Position numbers and translations under genes: made by a program
Notes under the pieces: generated by a model
What the model saw: the letters and a program-made list of their open reading frames with translations, nothing else
What the model was told of the DNA's origin: nothing
The model's database searches: none
Part shown: positions 17,314-24,674 of the stretch, piece after piece
Numbering within the stretch: position 1 is the first letter of the stretch
Layout: every line of letters begins with the position of its first letter
Assembly: GCA_002748665.1 (NCBI GenBank)
Contig: PDTB01000015.1
Span: 208,191 to 272,190, forward strand
Length of the DNA stretch: 64,000 bases
Origin: Dethiosulfovibrio peptidovorans
Lineage (GTDB): Bacteria > Synergistota > Synergistia > Synergistales > Dethiosulfovibrionaceae
Direction of reading: 5' to 3'

Positions 17314-19503
17314 TCACCGCCCCACGCGCATGGAGTTGAGGATAACCGAGATGGAACTGAAGGTCATGGAGATCTCCGCCACAGCGGGGTGCAGGAGCCC
17401 TGACATAGCGAGGGGAAGGGCTAACAGGTTGTATCCAAAGGCCCAGTAGAGGTTTTGACGGATGACAGTGAAAGTCGTTCGGGAAATGCGCACGCCCTGG
17501 GCGATTCGGTCCACTCCGCCGGAGACGATGACTATGTCGGCGCTGTCGATGGCAAGGTCGGCGCCTGAACCCACGGCGACGCCTACATCGGCACCCTTAA
17601 GGGCTGCGGCATCGTTCATACCGTCGCCGACCATGAGGACTTTACCCCCCCTGCTCTGTTCGGATCGGACGATGTCCAGTTTATCCTCGGGCCGGATTTC
17701 GGCGTGTACGTCCTCCTCAGGAATGCCCACGGCTCGAGCCACAAGACGAGCGGCTCCCCAGTTGTCACCGGTGGCCATAACGGGCCGGATGCCCAGTTTT
17801 TTCAGTTCCTGTATGGCGTCATAGGCTTCAGGACGGATGGGGTCTTCTAAAGCCAGGAAGCCTTTGATCTCATCGTCGCATCGAACTTCCACCACGGTGC
17901 GTCCCAAGTCGACCTGTTCTTTGTATGCATCTATGGAGAGAGGGCGACCGAGAATCCAGGTCTGCCCTTCAAGTACGGTCCTCAGGCCTTGGCCGGCCTC
18001 TTCGTTTATCTGGTCCAGCTCCAGAGCGGGAGCGTCCAGCCCTGCTATAGCTTTAGCAAGAGGATGGTTTGACTGGGATTCCATGGCAACGGCAACGGCG
18101 AGGGACTGATCGTCCAACTCTTTGTGGGTGACCACCGGGTGTCCCTCGGTGAGGGTTCCTGTCTTGTCCAATATCACGACCTGAACGTCGCCAGCCGTCT
18201 GGATGGCCTCGGCGTTGCCTATTACGAGACCCTTGCGGGACGCTGCACCGGTGCCGGTGATGAGAGCCATGGGAGTTGCAAGCCCCAGCGCACAGGGGCA
18301 GGCTATAACGATAGTCGTTACAAATGCGAAAAGCCCTACGGACAAAGGATCACGGGCCTCAACGACCCAGGGCAGGTACGTTCCCGCTTTATCCAGGAGC
18401 CAGCCAAAGTGGTCCACGCCAAAGAACCAAAAGACCCCCGAGGCCAGAGCCAAGAGAGCCACCACAGGGACAAAAGCCCCAGTAAGTCGATCAGCAAATG
18501 CCTGAATGGGGATTTTGGCCCCCTGGGCTTCTTCGATGAGGGCGATCATTCGGGAGAGAAAGGTGTCTTCACCGGTTCGGGTGACCGATATTTCCAGATT
18601 TCCCGTGACGTTGACCGATCCTCCGGTGACGTCGTCTCCCTCGCCCTTGGTGACCGGGATGGGCTCACCGGTGATCATGGATTCGTCAACTGCGGATGTC
18701 CCTTTGGCGATGAGGCCGTCGGCTGGGATACGCTCTCCTGGGTGTACGGACAGAGTCATTCCCTGAGTTACGGCTTCGATGGGCAGGGTGACGGCTTCGC
18801 CGTCCTTCAATATCCGGGCCTCTCTGGCCTGGATGCCCACCAATGCCCGTATTTCCTTGGCAGCCCGATCTCGCAGATGAGATTCGATGTATCGGCCTGT
18901 GACGTGAAGGGCAACGATCATGGCCCCCACGGCTCCAAAGGACGTAACCTGAATCCCCACAAGGCCCAAAAGAGCTGTGGACCAGGCAGCCAGAGCTCCC
19001 AGACACACGAGAACGTCCATGTTGCCGTGAGCGTGGGTGACGGCGATCCAGGCACCTTTCATGGAGGAACGACCAGCACCGAAGAGAACCAGCGCACCGC
19101 CAAAAATCTCAAACCAGCGGTACCCCGGGATATGATACCCCATCATATGAGGGATCATGAGACCCATGAGAGGAGCGGCGACAACCCATGCAAGAATGAG
19201 GTTCCGCCGGGCCAGGGCGTATCGTCGGGCCTCCAGGTCCTGGGGACGCTCCCGGGAGACGGCATAGCCCGCTTTGACGACAGCGTCCTCCAAGATCTCC
19301 AGTGGAACGGGCTCATCCAAAACGACAAAGGCAGTCTCGGTGGCCAGGTTGACCGCTGCGAAGACGACGCCTTCGACCTTGGAAAGTCGTTTTTCGACGA
19401 TCCGGGAACAGGAAGCACAGGTCATACCGGTGACCGTGAGGGAGACTGTCTCCCTCCGGTCACCGGGTGCAGAACGGCTCACGATCGGATTGGTGGGGAC
19501 CAA
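17314..19503 (-). CDS. copA: copper-exporting P1B-type ATPase
   Basis: 729 residues. The N-terminal heavy-metal domain has GMTCASC (Cys29, Cys32). The transmembrane CPC motif lies in IVIACPCALGLATPMALI, followed by the phosphorylation site VVILDKTGTLTEGHP and the hinge MVGDGMNDAAALKGADVG. CPC with these neighbours marks a Cu(I)-type transporter of the inner membrane. The predicted start is a TTG at 19501-19503 just after the copZ stop (TGATTG), with GGAGGTGGGGG upstream. Copper export rather than silver is the default inference for a copZ-copA pair. Confidence 0.93.
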   Translation of the reverse strand: MVPTNPIVSRSAPGDRRETVSLTVTGMTCASCSRIVEKRLSKVEGVVFAAVNLATETAFVVLDEPVPLEILEDAVVKAGYAVSRERPQDLEARRYALARRNLILAWVVAAPLMGLMIPHMMGYHIPGYRWFEIFGGALVLFGAGRSSMKGAWIAVTHAHGNMDVLVCLGALAAWSTALLGLVGIQVTSFGAVGAMIVALHVTGRYIESHLRDRAAKEIRALVGIQAREARILKDGEAVTLPIEAVTQGMTLSVHPGERIPADGLIAKGTSAVDESMITGEPIPVTKGEGDDVTGGSVNVTGNLEISVTRTGEDTFLSRMIALIEEAQGAKIPIQAFADRLTGAFVPVVALLALASGVFWFFGVDHFGWLLDKAGTYLPWVVEARDPLSVGLFAFVTTIVIACPCALGLATPMALITGTGAASRKGLVIGNAEAIQTAGDVQVVILDKTGTLTEGHPVVTHKELDDQSLAVAVAMESQSNHPLAKAIAGLDAPALELDQINEEAGQGLRTVLEGQTWILGRPLSIDAYKEQVDLGRTVVEVRCDDEIKGFLALEDPIRPEAYDAIQELKKLGIRPVMATGDNWGAARLVARAVGIPEEDVHAEIRPEDKLDIVRSEQSRGGKVLMVGDGMNDAAALKGADVGVAVGSGADLAIDSADIVIVSGGVDRIAQGVRISRTTFTVIRQNLYWAFGYNLLALPLAMSGLLHPAVAEISMTFSSISVILNSMRVGR

Positions 19504-19707
19504 TCAGGCCCCCACCTCCCGAGCCTCATATCCACCATCGTCCAGGGCAGTGAGCACAGCAGCCAGAGATTCAGCCTTCACTGTGACAGTCCTGGCCTGA
19601 AGGTCCACTGAGAAGTCAGGCACTCCCAAATCCTGAAGTATTCTGGTGATGCGGGCCTCGCAGTGGCTGCACGACATGTCGGGCACGGACAGAGTGTACG
19701 TCATCAT
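19504..19707 (-). CDS. copZ: copper chaperone with one heavy-metal-associated domain
   Basis: 67 residues, a single HMA domain. VPDMSCSHCEARITRIL (residues 8-24) holds the metal-binding CxxC. It would hand Cu(I) to CopA. AAGGAGG lies eight bases before the ATG, directly next to a perfect palindrome (19721-19743). It is the first gene of the copZ-copA pair. Confidence 0.9.
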   Translation of the reverse strand: MMTYTLSVPDMSCSHCEARITRILQDLGVPDFSVDLQARTVTVKAESLAAVLTALDDGGYEAREVGA

Positions 19708-19720
19708 GCTTTTTTCCTCC

Positions 19721-19743
19721 TTATAATTATGAAATAATTATAA
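19721..19743. promoter_or_regulatory. perfect 23-base palindrome upstream of copZ (candidate operator)
   Basis: Arms TTATAATTAT (19721-19730) and ATAATTATAA (19734-19743), separated by GAA, are exact inverted copies. It sits 14 bases before the copZ start and 29 bases after the suf stop. It contains TATAAT in both directions. It does not match the GC-rich CsoR or TACA/TGTA-type CopY sites I know. It could be an operator, a symmetric -10 region, or a weak AT-rich terminator for the suf genes. Confidence 0.55.
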
Positions 19744-19771
19744 ATGGACTACGAAAACGGTTCCCCGGGAT

Positions 19772-20932
19772 CTACATGGCCCCGGGGGCACTCGTTCTAC
19801 GAATCGTTTCCTCCATATCTCGCTTGAGCTCCTCGGGGAGGCCGATGATATCCAGAGAGAGGAAGCCCTTGATGATGAGGGACCGAGCGTCATCCTCCGG
19901 TATGCCTCGAGCCATAAGGTATTCGATTTCCTCTTGGTCGATCTTGCCAACGGCCGCCTCGTGAGACATCTCCAAGTCGCTGCATCGGGCTTCAAGCTCA
20001 GGAACAGCGTGGATAAGCCCTTTGTCAGAAAGGAGGAGACCATCGCACTCCAGGTGAGCTTTAACTTGGGGGACCTCACCGATCAGATGTCCCCGAGCGT
20101 AGATGGTACCGCCGGTGGACACCGCCCGGGAAACGACCTCCGCCCTGGTCTCGGGCGCTCGAAGGACAACCCGTGAACCTGAGTCAATCATAGAACCCGG
20201 AGCTGCTAAAAAGACGCTGTTGAAGGTAGCCACAGCCCCTCGCCCCTGGAGGATAGCCGTCGGATACATGGTCAGATCCCTGGCGGGCTTGAGACAGATA
20301 TAATTGGAGATGAAGGTGCCCCCCTCTTCAACCACGATGGTGCTTCGGGGCCGAACGGCCATCTCCTCGGCCCAGTTATGGACCATGGTGAAGGATAAGG
20401 TGGCGCCCTTTTTGACGTAAATCTCCGAGACTCCGACATGAAGCCCTGAGCGGACGTCGTCGGAGGTAGCGCAGCCGCTCAGAATATGCAGGGATGAGTT
20501 TTCCTCTGCAATGACTACGTTATGGACATCCTGAGCCATACGGTCCTGAGCCAGGTAGAGGCATGTCTGAACTGGTTCCAGCACGTGAGATCCAGGACGA
20601 GATCGGATGAAATACCCACCCTCCACATGAACATCGGCTTGATGGGTAAACTGGTCCTTGTCTCGATCCACACCCCGCCACCAATAGTCTTTCAGACCAT
20701 CATAAAGCTCCAGAGCTGTCAAAATAGGGAGCATTTCCACATCAGGACTTGAGGCGGCACAGTGGACCGTCGAGCGATCGGTGAGCATAAAGCTGCCCGC
20801 CACATTGGCCTCTGGGTCTATCCCACTTTTAAGGAGCGTTCGCCGATCTTTTTCCGGGAGGTCGGCCAGCCGCTTGACCAACGGACGCTGCGGAGCCTCC
20901 TCCCGATAGGCTTTCAAATCGATGTCCATCAT
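19772..20932 (-). CDS. sufB: SufB/SufD-type Fe-S cluster scaffold protein
   Basis: About 386 residues of the SufBD beta-helix family. YICLKPARDLTMYPTAIL and NSVFLAAPGSMIDSGSRVVL lie in the central sheet. The C-terminus has CSDLEMSHEAAVGKIDQEEI and YLMARGIPEDDARSLIIKGF, the family's most conserved segment (SHGATVGKLDEEQLFYLRSRGI in E. coli SufB, similar order). It works with SufC to assemble Fe-S clusters. It starts at an ATG/ATGATG overlapping the SufC stop, with AAGGAGG. Only this pair is present; SufS/SufU must be elsewhere. Whether SufB or SufD is the better name is uncertain. Confidence 0.85.
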   Translation of the reverse strand: MMDIDLKAYREEAPQRPLVKRLADLPEKDRRTLLKSGIDPEANVAGSFMLTDRSTVHCAASSPDVEMLPILTALELYDGLKDYWWRGVDRDKDQFTHQADVHVEGGYFIRSRPGSHVLEPVQTCLYLAQDRMAQDVHNVVIAEENSSLHILSGCATSDDVRSGLHVGVSEIYVKKGATLSFTMVHNWAEEMAVRPRSTIVVEEGGTFISNYICLKPARDLTMYPTAILQGRGAVATFNSVFLAAPGSMIDSGSRVVLRAPETRAEVVSRAVSTGGTIYARGHLIGEVPQVKAHLECDGLLLSDKGLIHAVPELEARCSDLEMSHEAAVGKIDQEEIEYLMARGIPEDDARSLIIKGFLSLDIIGLPEELKRDMEETIRRTSAPGAM

Positions 20933-21768
20933 ACACGACCTCCTTCGCTCATCATGCAGCGAAAACACTCAGAGTAGCCATTTTTCCGGATGTCCTCAAG
21001 GATATCCCGGGCATTACCGGAGCAAGCGATCCGGCCGTCCATCATGACGTGCCCCCGATCCACGTTGACGTAGTCCATGATGTTCCCCGTATGGGTGATC
21101 AGAAGCCCCGCCTTGTGACGACGTTCTCTGAGCTCTTTCACGGAGAGATCTCTTCGACAACCGTTCCGATCAGCACACCCGGAGCCGCAGAGACACCCCA
21201 AAGGCGCCTCCCGACCTAAAAGAGAGGCCGAGGCCCGGCCGATGAGGGCCATATTCTCGAGGTCAACTCCTGACTCAGGCTCGTCCAGAAAGACGAGTTC
21301 TGGCTTTTGAAGAAGAAGTTGAAGCATCTCCACCCGTTTCAGCTCACCACCGGAGAGGCCAGCGTTGACCTCTCGATCCAGAAAAGGAGCCACGTGGAGT
21401 GTCTCAGCCAGGGAATCGATCTCGGCAACATCACCTTTGTCGCATATTTCCAGAAGGGACCGAAGCCGAACTCCATGAATGGTGGGTGGCCGCTGAAAAG
21501 ACATGCCCACGCCCAGCCTGGCCCGTTCGTCAACCGAGAGATCGGTGATATCCTGTCCTCGAAAAAGAATAGCTCCCTGAGTCACCGTGTATTTACCCAG
21601 CCCCATAACGCTGGCCAGCAGGGTCGTCTTGCCCGATCCGTTGGGCCCAAAGACAGCGTGAACCTCCGACTCACCGATCTCCAGGGAGACCCCTTTAAGC
21701 ACTTTCTGTCCGTCCACCTCCACGTGGAGGTCACAAACCTCAAGCAGTGCCGTCGATTTCACGTTCAT
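20929..21768 (-). CDS. sufC: SufC-type Fe-S assembly ATPase with a Cys-rich insertion
   Basis: About 280 residues, compared with about 250 for typical SufC. Walker A GPNGSGKTTLLASVMGL, Q-loop MSFQRPPTIHGVRL, signature LSGGELKRVEMLQLLL, Walker B LVFLDEPESGVDLENMALIG, and THTGNIMDYV. Between Walker B and the H-loop there is an insertion with four cysteines, CLCGSGCADRNGC, plus a C-terminal CFRCMM. It energises cluster assembly on SufB. Start choice is uncertain: ATG 21766-21768 has GGAGGA right against it, whereas the GTG at 21760-21762 has ideal spacing. Divergent from the DnaJ gene. Confidence 0.88.
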   Translation of the reverse strand: MNVKSTALLEVCDLHVEVDGQKVLKGVSLEIGESEVHAVFGPNGSGKTTLLASVMGLGKYTVTQGAILFRGQDITDLSVDERARLGVGMSFQRPPTIHGVRLRSLLEICDKGDVAEIDSLAETLHVAPFLDREVNAGLSGGELKRVEMLQLLLQKPELVFLDEPESGVDLENMALIGRASASLLGREAPLGCLCGSGCADRNGCRRDLSVKELRERRHKAGLLITHTGNIMDYVNVDRGHVMMDGRIACSGNARDILEDIRKNGYSECFRCMMSEGGRV

Positions 21769-21981
21769 TCCTCCCATGTTTTTCTTGGTTTTAGTGTACA
21801 AAAGATGATGCACATATGGCTGAGTTTCCCCACATACATCATAAAAGATCATACATATATGCAAATTATACCAAGAGAAGAAGAACCCGTCAGGGCATTT
21901 TTACGGAAACAGGGCCTTCACAAAGAGAGGAATGCCGTGTATAATCTCAAAGGTCAATATATGTCAAAGGGGGTCTGTCCC

Positions 21982-22887
21982 ATGTCAGTACAGTACAAAG
22001 ATTATTACGATATTCTTGGGGTCCCCCGAAGCGCCGACGCATCGGAGATCAAGAGAGCCTACCGAAAGCTTGCAAAATGCTATCACCCCGACGTCACCAC
22101 CTCGAAGGAGGGGGAAACCCGGTACAAAGAGATAAACGAGGCATACGAGGTTCTCAAGGACCCGGAAAAGCGAAAACTCTACGACCAGTTGGGTCCTAAC
22201 TGGCAGGGGGGCCAGGGTTTCACGCCTCCTGGCGGAGGGGTGCACGTGGATTTTGGCGGCGATATGGGGGGATTCAGCGACTTTTTCCGAACCATCTTCG
22301 GCGGCATGGGGATGTCTATGAACGACGACATGCTCTTTCATCCCTCGGGACCACGTCGAGGACAAGACCAGGCGGTGACCCTGGAGCTCTCCGTTCGAGA
22401 CGCCGCCACCGCTCCGATCCGGCGAACCGTGACCCTCCAAGGGCCAAGAGGTCAGAGAAACCTTGAGATCAACCTGCCTCGAGGCATAACCGACGGAAGC
22501 AGACTGACCTTGAAGGGACAAGGAGCCCCCTCCCAAAGCAGTGGTCCAAGGGGGGATCTTAAGGTAACTATCCGGCTAGCCCCGGATCGGGATTTCTCCG
22601 TCTCAGGGCACGACTTGACCACGTCGGTAACGGTGAGCCCCTGGGACGCCGCCCTGGGGATGGACGCTCTGGCAGTACCCACTTTGAACGGAACGGTGAA
22701 GGTAAAACTTCCACCAGGAACCCAGGCAGGGCGTCGGCTTCGCCTCGCTGGCAAGGGGCTACCTCTCCGAGGAAAAGGCTCGGGGGATCTCTACGTGTCG
22801 GTTGAGGTTTTTATTCCCACAGATCTGACGGAACATCAAAGAGAACTCCTTCAGAACCTCCGTCAAAAATGGAACTCAACTCTGTAG
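21982..22887 (+). CDS. DnaJ/CbpA-like J-domain co-chaperone
   Basis: 301 residues. The J domain (5-70) has KDYYDILGVPRSADASEIKR and the HPD tripeptide at residues 35-37. A Gly/Phe-rich linker (GGGVHVDFGGDMGGFSDFF) follows, then two beta-barrel C-terminal domains (VTLELSVRDAA, LPRGITDGSRLTLKGQGAPS, VKVKLPPGTQAGRRLRLAGKG). There is no Cys-rich zinc finger, so it is a CbpA/DjlB-class rather than DnaJ-type protein. It stimulates DnaK. AAAGGGGG precedes ATG 21982; upstream extension of the frame antisense to sufC is not coding. Confidence 0.9.
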   Translation: MSVQYKDYYDILGVPRSADASEIKRAYRKLAKCYHPDVTTSKEGETRYKEINEAYEVLKDPEKRKLYDQLGPNWQGGQGFTPPGGGVHVDFGGDMGGFSDFFRTIFGGMGMSMNDDMLFHPSGPRRGQDQAVTLELSVRDAATAPIRRTVTLQGPRGQRNLEINLPRGITDGSRLTLKGQGAPSQSSGPRGDLKVTIRLAPDRDFSVSGHDLTTSVTVSPWDAALGMDALAVPTLNGTVKVKLPPGTQAGRRLRLAGKGLPLRGKGSGDLYVSVEVFIPTDLTEHQRELLQNLRQKWNSTL

Positions 22888-22894
22888 CGACGCG

Positions 22895-22944
22895 AATACC
22901 AAAGAAGCGATGCCGGACAAGTCCGGCATCGCTTCTTTGGTATT
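22895..22944. terminator. bidirectional terminator with a perfect 24-bp stem between convergent genes
   Basis: The arms 22895-22918 and 22921-22944 are exact inverted complements, and TTTTT follows on the + strand; on the minus strand A-rich dnaJ-side bases give a weaker tail. It serves the DnaJ gene and the ZinT-like gene, whose ends face each other here. Confidence 0.85.
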
Positions 22945-22964
22945 TTTCATGTTATTTTCTAATA

Positions 22965-23612
22965 CTATTTAACCCACTTAGCCATTTTTTCGGGCTTGAG
23001 GTTTTCCAGGTACTGATCAAAGTTGAAATCGGAGAGCTGAATGGTCGGCCACCAGTTCGACAGAGCCGGATCGTTGATAAGCTGTGCGAATCCGGCAGAA
23101 CCATAGCGCATATGAGCATGCTTCTGTCCCTTGTCGTGACCGTGGAACTTTATCATAAGGAGATAGCGATACGCGTTGGAGAACGCATTAACATCGATCC
23201 CCTCAAAAGCATACCAGGAAGTACCATCCTTGCAGATCTCACCCCGATATTCGTACGTGACCTTAACAGGGGCGACCCAATCCACCGGGGAGAAGAAGGT
23301 GACGGTGTTCCCCGAGACCTCAAGCTTGCTAAAATCAGTGTAGTACATGAGCTTGGTTTTGTCGATAACGTCCTGGACGGAGAAGTCCTTTCCTATAGCT
23401 TTACAGGCCTCGGACAACTTCTCGAAGAAGGGCACGGCTTTCTTCTCATTCCAGTATGGAGACCTGCTCAAATGGGTTCCTTCCCAATCCTTGAGAGTGA
23501 CCTTTTCTGTCTGAGTTTCGGACGCAAATGCTGGGGCCAGACTAAAAAGGGCCAATACAGCTATTAAGGCTACCGAAAGAAACGTGACGCGACTACGACA
23601 GAACATACGCAT
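22965..23612 (-). CDS. zinT: ZinT-like secreted metal-binding protein
   Basis: 215 residues with a signal peptide (VALIAVLALFSLAPAFAS, cleavage near residue 31). The body begins LKDWEGTHLSRSPYW and ends with HGHDKGQKHAHMRYGSAGF then INDPALSNWWPTIQ, the His cluster and C-terminal text of ZinT/YodA lipocalin-like Zn/Cd-binding proteins. ZinT delivers or buffers zinc in the periplasm. It is next to a DtxR/MntR-type regulator gene and its promoter bears a palindrome, suggesting metal control. RBS AGGAGG precedes the ATG at 23610-23612. Confidence 0.82.
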   Translation of the reverse strand: MRMFCRSRVTFLSVALIAVLALFSLAPAFASETQTEKVTLKDWEGTHLSRSPYWNEKKAVPFFEKLSEACKAIGKDFSVQDVIDKTKLMYYTDFSKLEVSGNTVTFFSPVDWVAPVKVTYEYRGEICKDGTSWYAFEGIDVNAFSNAYRYLLMIKFHGHDKGQKHAHMRYGSAGFAQLINDPALSNWWPTIQLSDFNFDQYLENLKPEKMAKWVK

Positions 23613-23630
23613 AATGCAAAACCTCCTAAA

Positions 23631-23680
23631 ATTATAGTGTGTACGGGCAAATCACAAAGGTAGTTTATACTAACTTTGTG
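23631..23680 (-). promoter_or_regulatory. zinT promoter with a palindrome over the -35 element
   Basis: Minus strand -10 is TATAAT (+ coordinates 23631-23636) and -35 is TTTGTG (23653-23658), spacer 16. The -35 lies within an inverted repeat with outer arms CACAAAG (23653-23659) and CTTTGTG (23674-23680) and inner AGT/ACT pairs. The layout fits a metalloregulator operator, most simply that of the adjacent DtxR/MntR-like protein. Confidence 0.6.
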
Positions 23681-23805
23681 GCTTGCAGCATATCCTGAAC
23701 AGATTGTTTGGTCAAGAAGCGTATGACACGTTCTCGATACAAAATTACACGTTTACTCGTCGCTTCTTCGCCGTTTGCCTCGATTCTCGCCGTAGGTGGG
23801 AAAAA

Positions 23806-24477
23806 CTACTCCTTCTCCTGAGAGACAACCCATACAGAGAGTGCTTCCAGGCTCGTCAGGACTTGGTTTTGGCCATTCACCTCGACCTCTACACCCCGAT
23901 CTCGCCCATCGTCCACTCGGCGTATAACCACGTTTGGCATAAAGCCCTTCTCCCTGAGAATCTGACGCTGTTCACCTCCAACGGTCAATCGGAGAATCCG
24001 AGCATTCTCCCGAGGCAGGAGCATGGAAAGAGGGATAGAGAGGTGCTCCGGCTCCAGAACAAAGCGGTTCATCGCCTCCACCCAGGGCTGTTCCTGTGAA
24101 CGGGCCTTGCAGAAAAAGTCTACAAAGGCCGTAAGCCGACGCTCCGATTCGGGGGTGAGAGAGTGTTCTACGGCACAGGCCATTTCCCCGGCAACCTTGT
24201 CGTCCACTCCAAGAACCTCGGAGAAGAGAAAGGTCATATGTTGATGACGTCTGTAGGTTTCCAGGGCCTTGTCTCGACCATCCCGAGTCAGTTCAATCTT
24301 ACCGTAGCGCTGATGCTCCAGAAGGCCGAGCCCTACCATTTTTCGGACCGCCACTACAACAGTTGCCTTTCGCACCCCAAGACGCGCGGCCAGCTCGGTA
24401 ACTGACGGAACACCGCCCTCCAGTTCAATCTCCAGGACCGTCTCCATATAGTCTTCAATTCTCTCCGTGATGACCAT
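23806..24477 (-). CDS. DtxR/MntR-family metal-dependent repressor with FeoA-like C-terminal domain
   Basis: About 223 residues from ATG 24475-24477. The winged-helix N-terminus is ERIEDYMETVLEIE then VTELAARLGVRKATVVVAVR, the DtxR/MntR HTH. The dimerisation part has CAVEHSLTPESERRLTAFV (ligands Cys/Glu/His of the metal site). Residues about 170-220 resemble a FeoA/SH3-like domain (LTVGGEQRQILREKGFMPN, then VEVNGQNQVLTSLEALSVWV). It probably senses Mn, Fe or Zn and represses zinT and itself. A small inverted repeat TGTAT/ATACA lies at 24492-24505 just upstream. Metal specificity unknown. Confidence 0.82.
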   Translation of the reverse strand: MVITERIEDYMETVLEIELEGGVPSVTELAARLGVRKATVVVAVRKMVGLGLLEHQRYGKIELTRDGRDKALETYRRHQHMTFLFSEVLGVDDKVAGEMACAVEHSLTPESERRLTAFVDFFCKARSQEQPWVEAMNRFVLEPEHLSIPLSMLLPRENARILRLTVGGEQRQILREKGFMPNVVIRRVDDGRDRGVEVEVNGQNQVLTSLEALSVWVVSQEKE

Positions 24478-24607
24478 GCTCTCACCACTTTCTGTATGTA
24501 AATACAATGTCTATGAGTATACATATAAGTCAAAACTCCGCATCCAGCATACTCAAAGAATTTGCGCATGTCAAATCAAGCTAACTTTTCAATAAAACAG
24601 AAAGCTA

Positions 24608-24637
24608 TTGAAAATTTTCCAGCCTGTGTTGTATGAT
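24608..24637 (+). promoter_or_regulatory. promoter of the diguanylate cyclase gene
   Basis: -35 TTGAAA (24608-24613), 18-base spacer, -10 TATGAT (24632-24637). It lies about 30 bases ahead of the AAGGAGG ribosome site of the gene starting at 24675. Confidence 0.6.
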
Positions 24638-24674
24638 AGCAGCGAAATTCAGTTCTCCCAAGGAGGTTGGTAGC

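Noticed and set aside
17168-17314. TTGACA near 17300 (minus strand) as polysaccharide promoter -35
   Set aside because: No fitting -10 at 16-18 bases; only the copA terminator hairpin is convincing there.
18124-19611. Long open frame on + strand within copA
   Set aside because: It is the antisense shadow of copA; no start signal and no domain text.
21307-21981. N-terminal extension of the DnaJ frame antisense to sufC
   Set aside because: sufC is strongly conserved on the other strand; the J domain starts at 21982 with its own SD.
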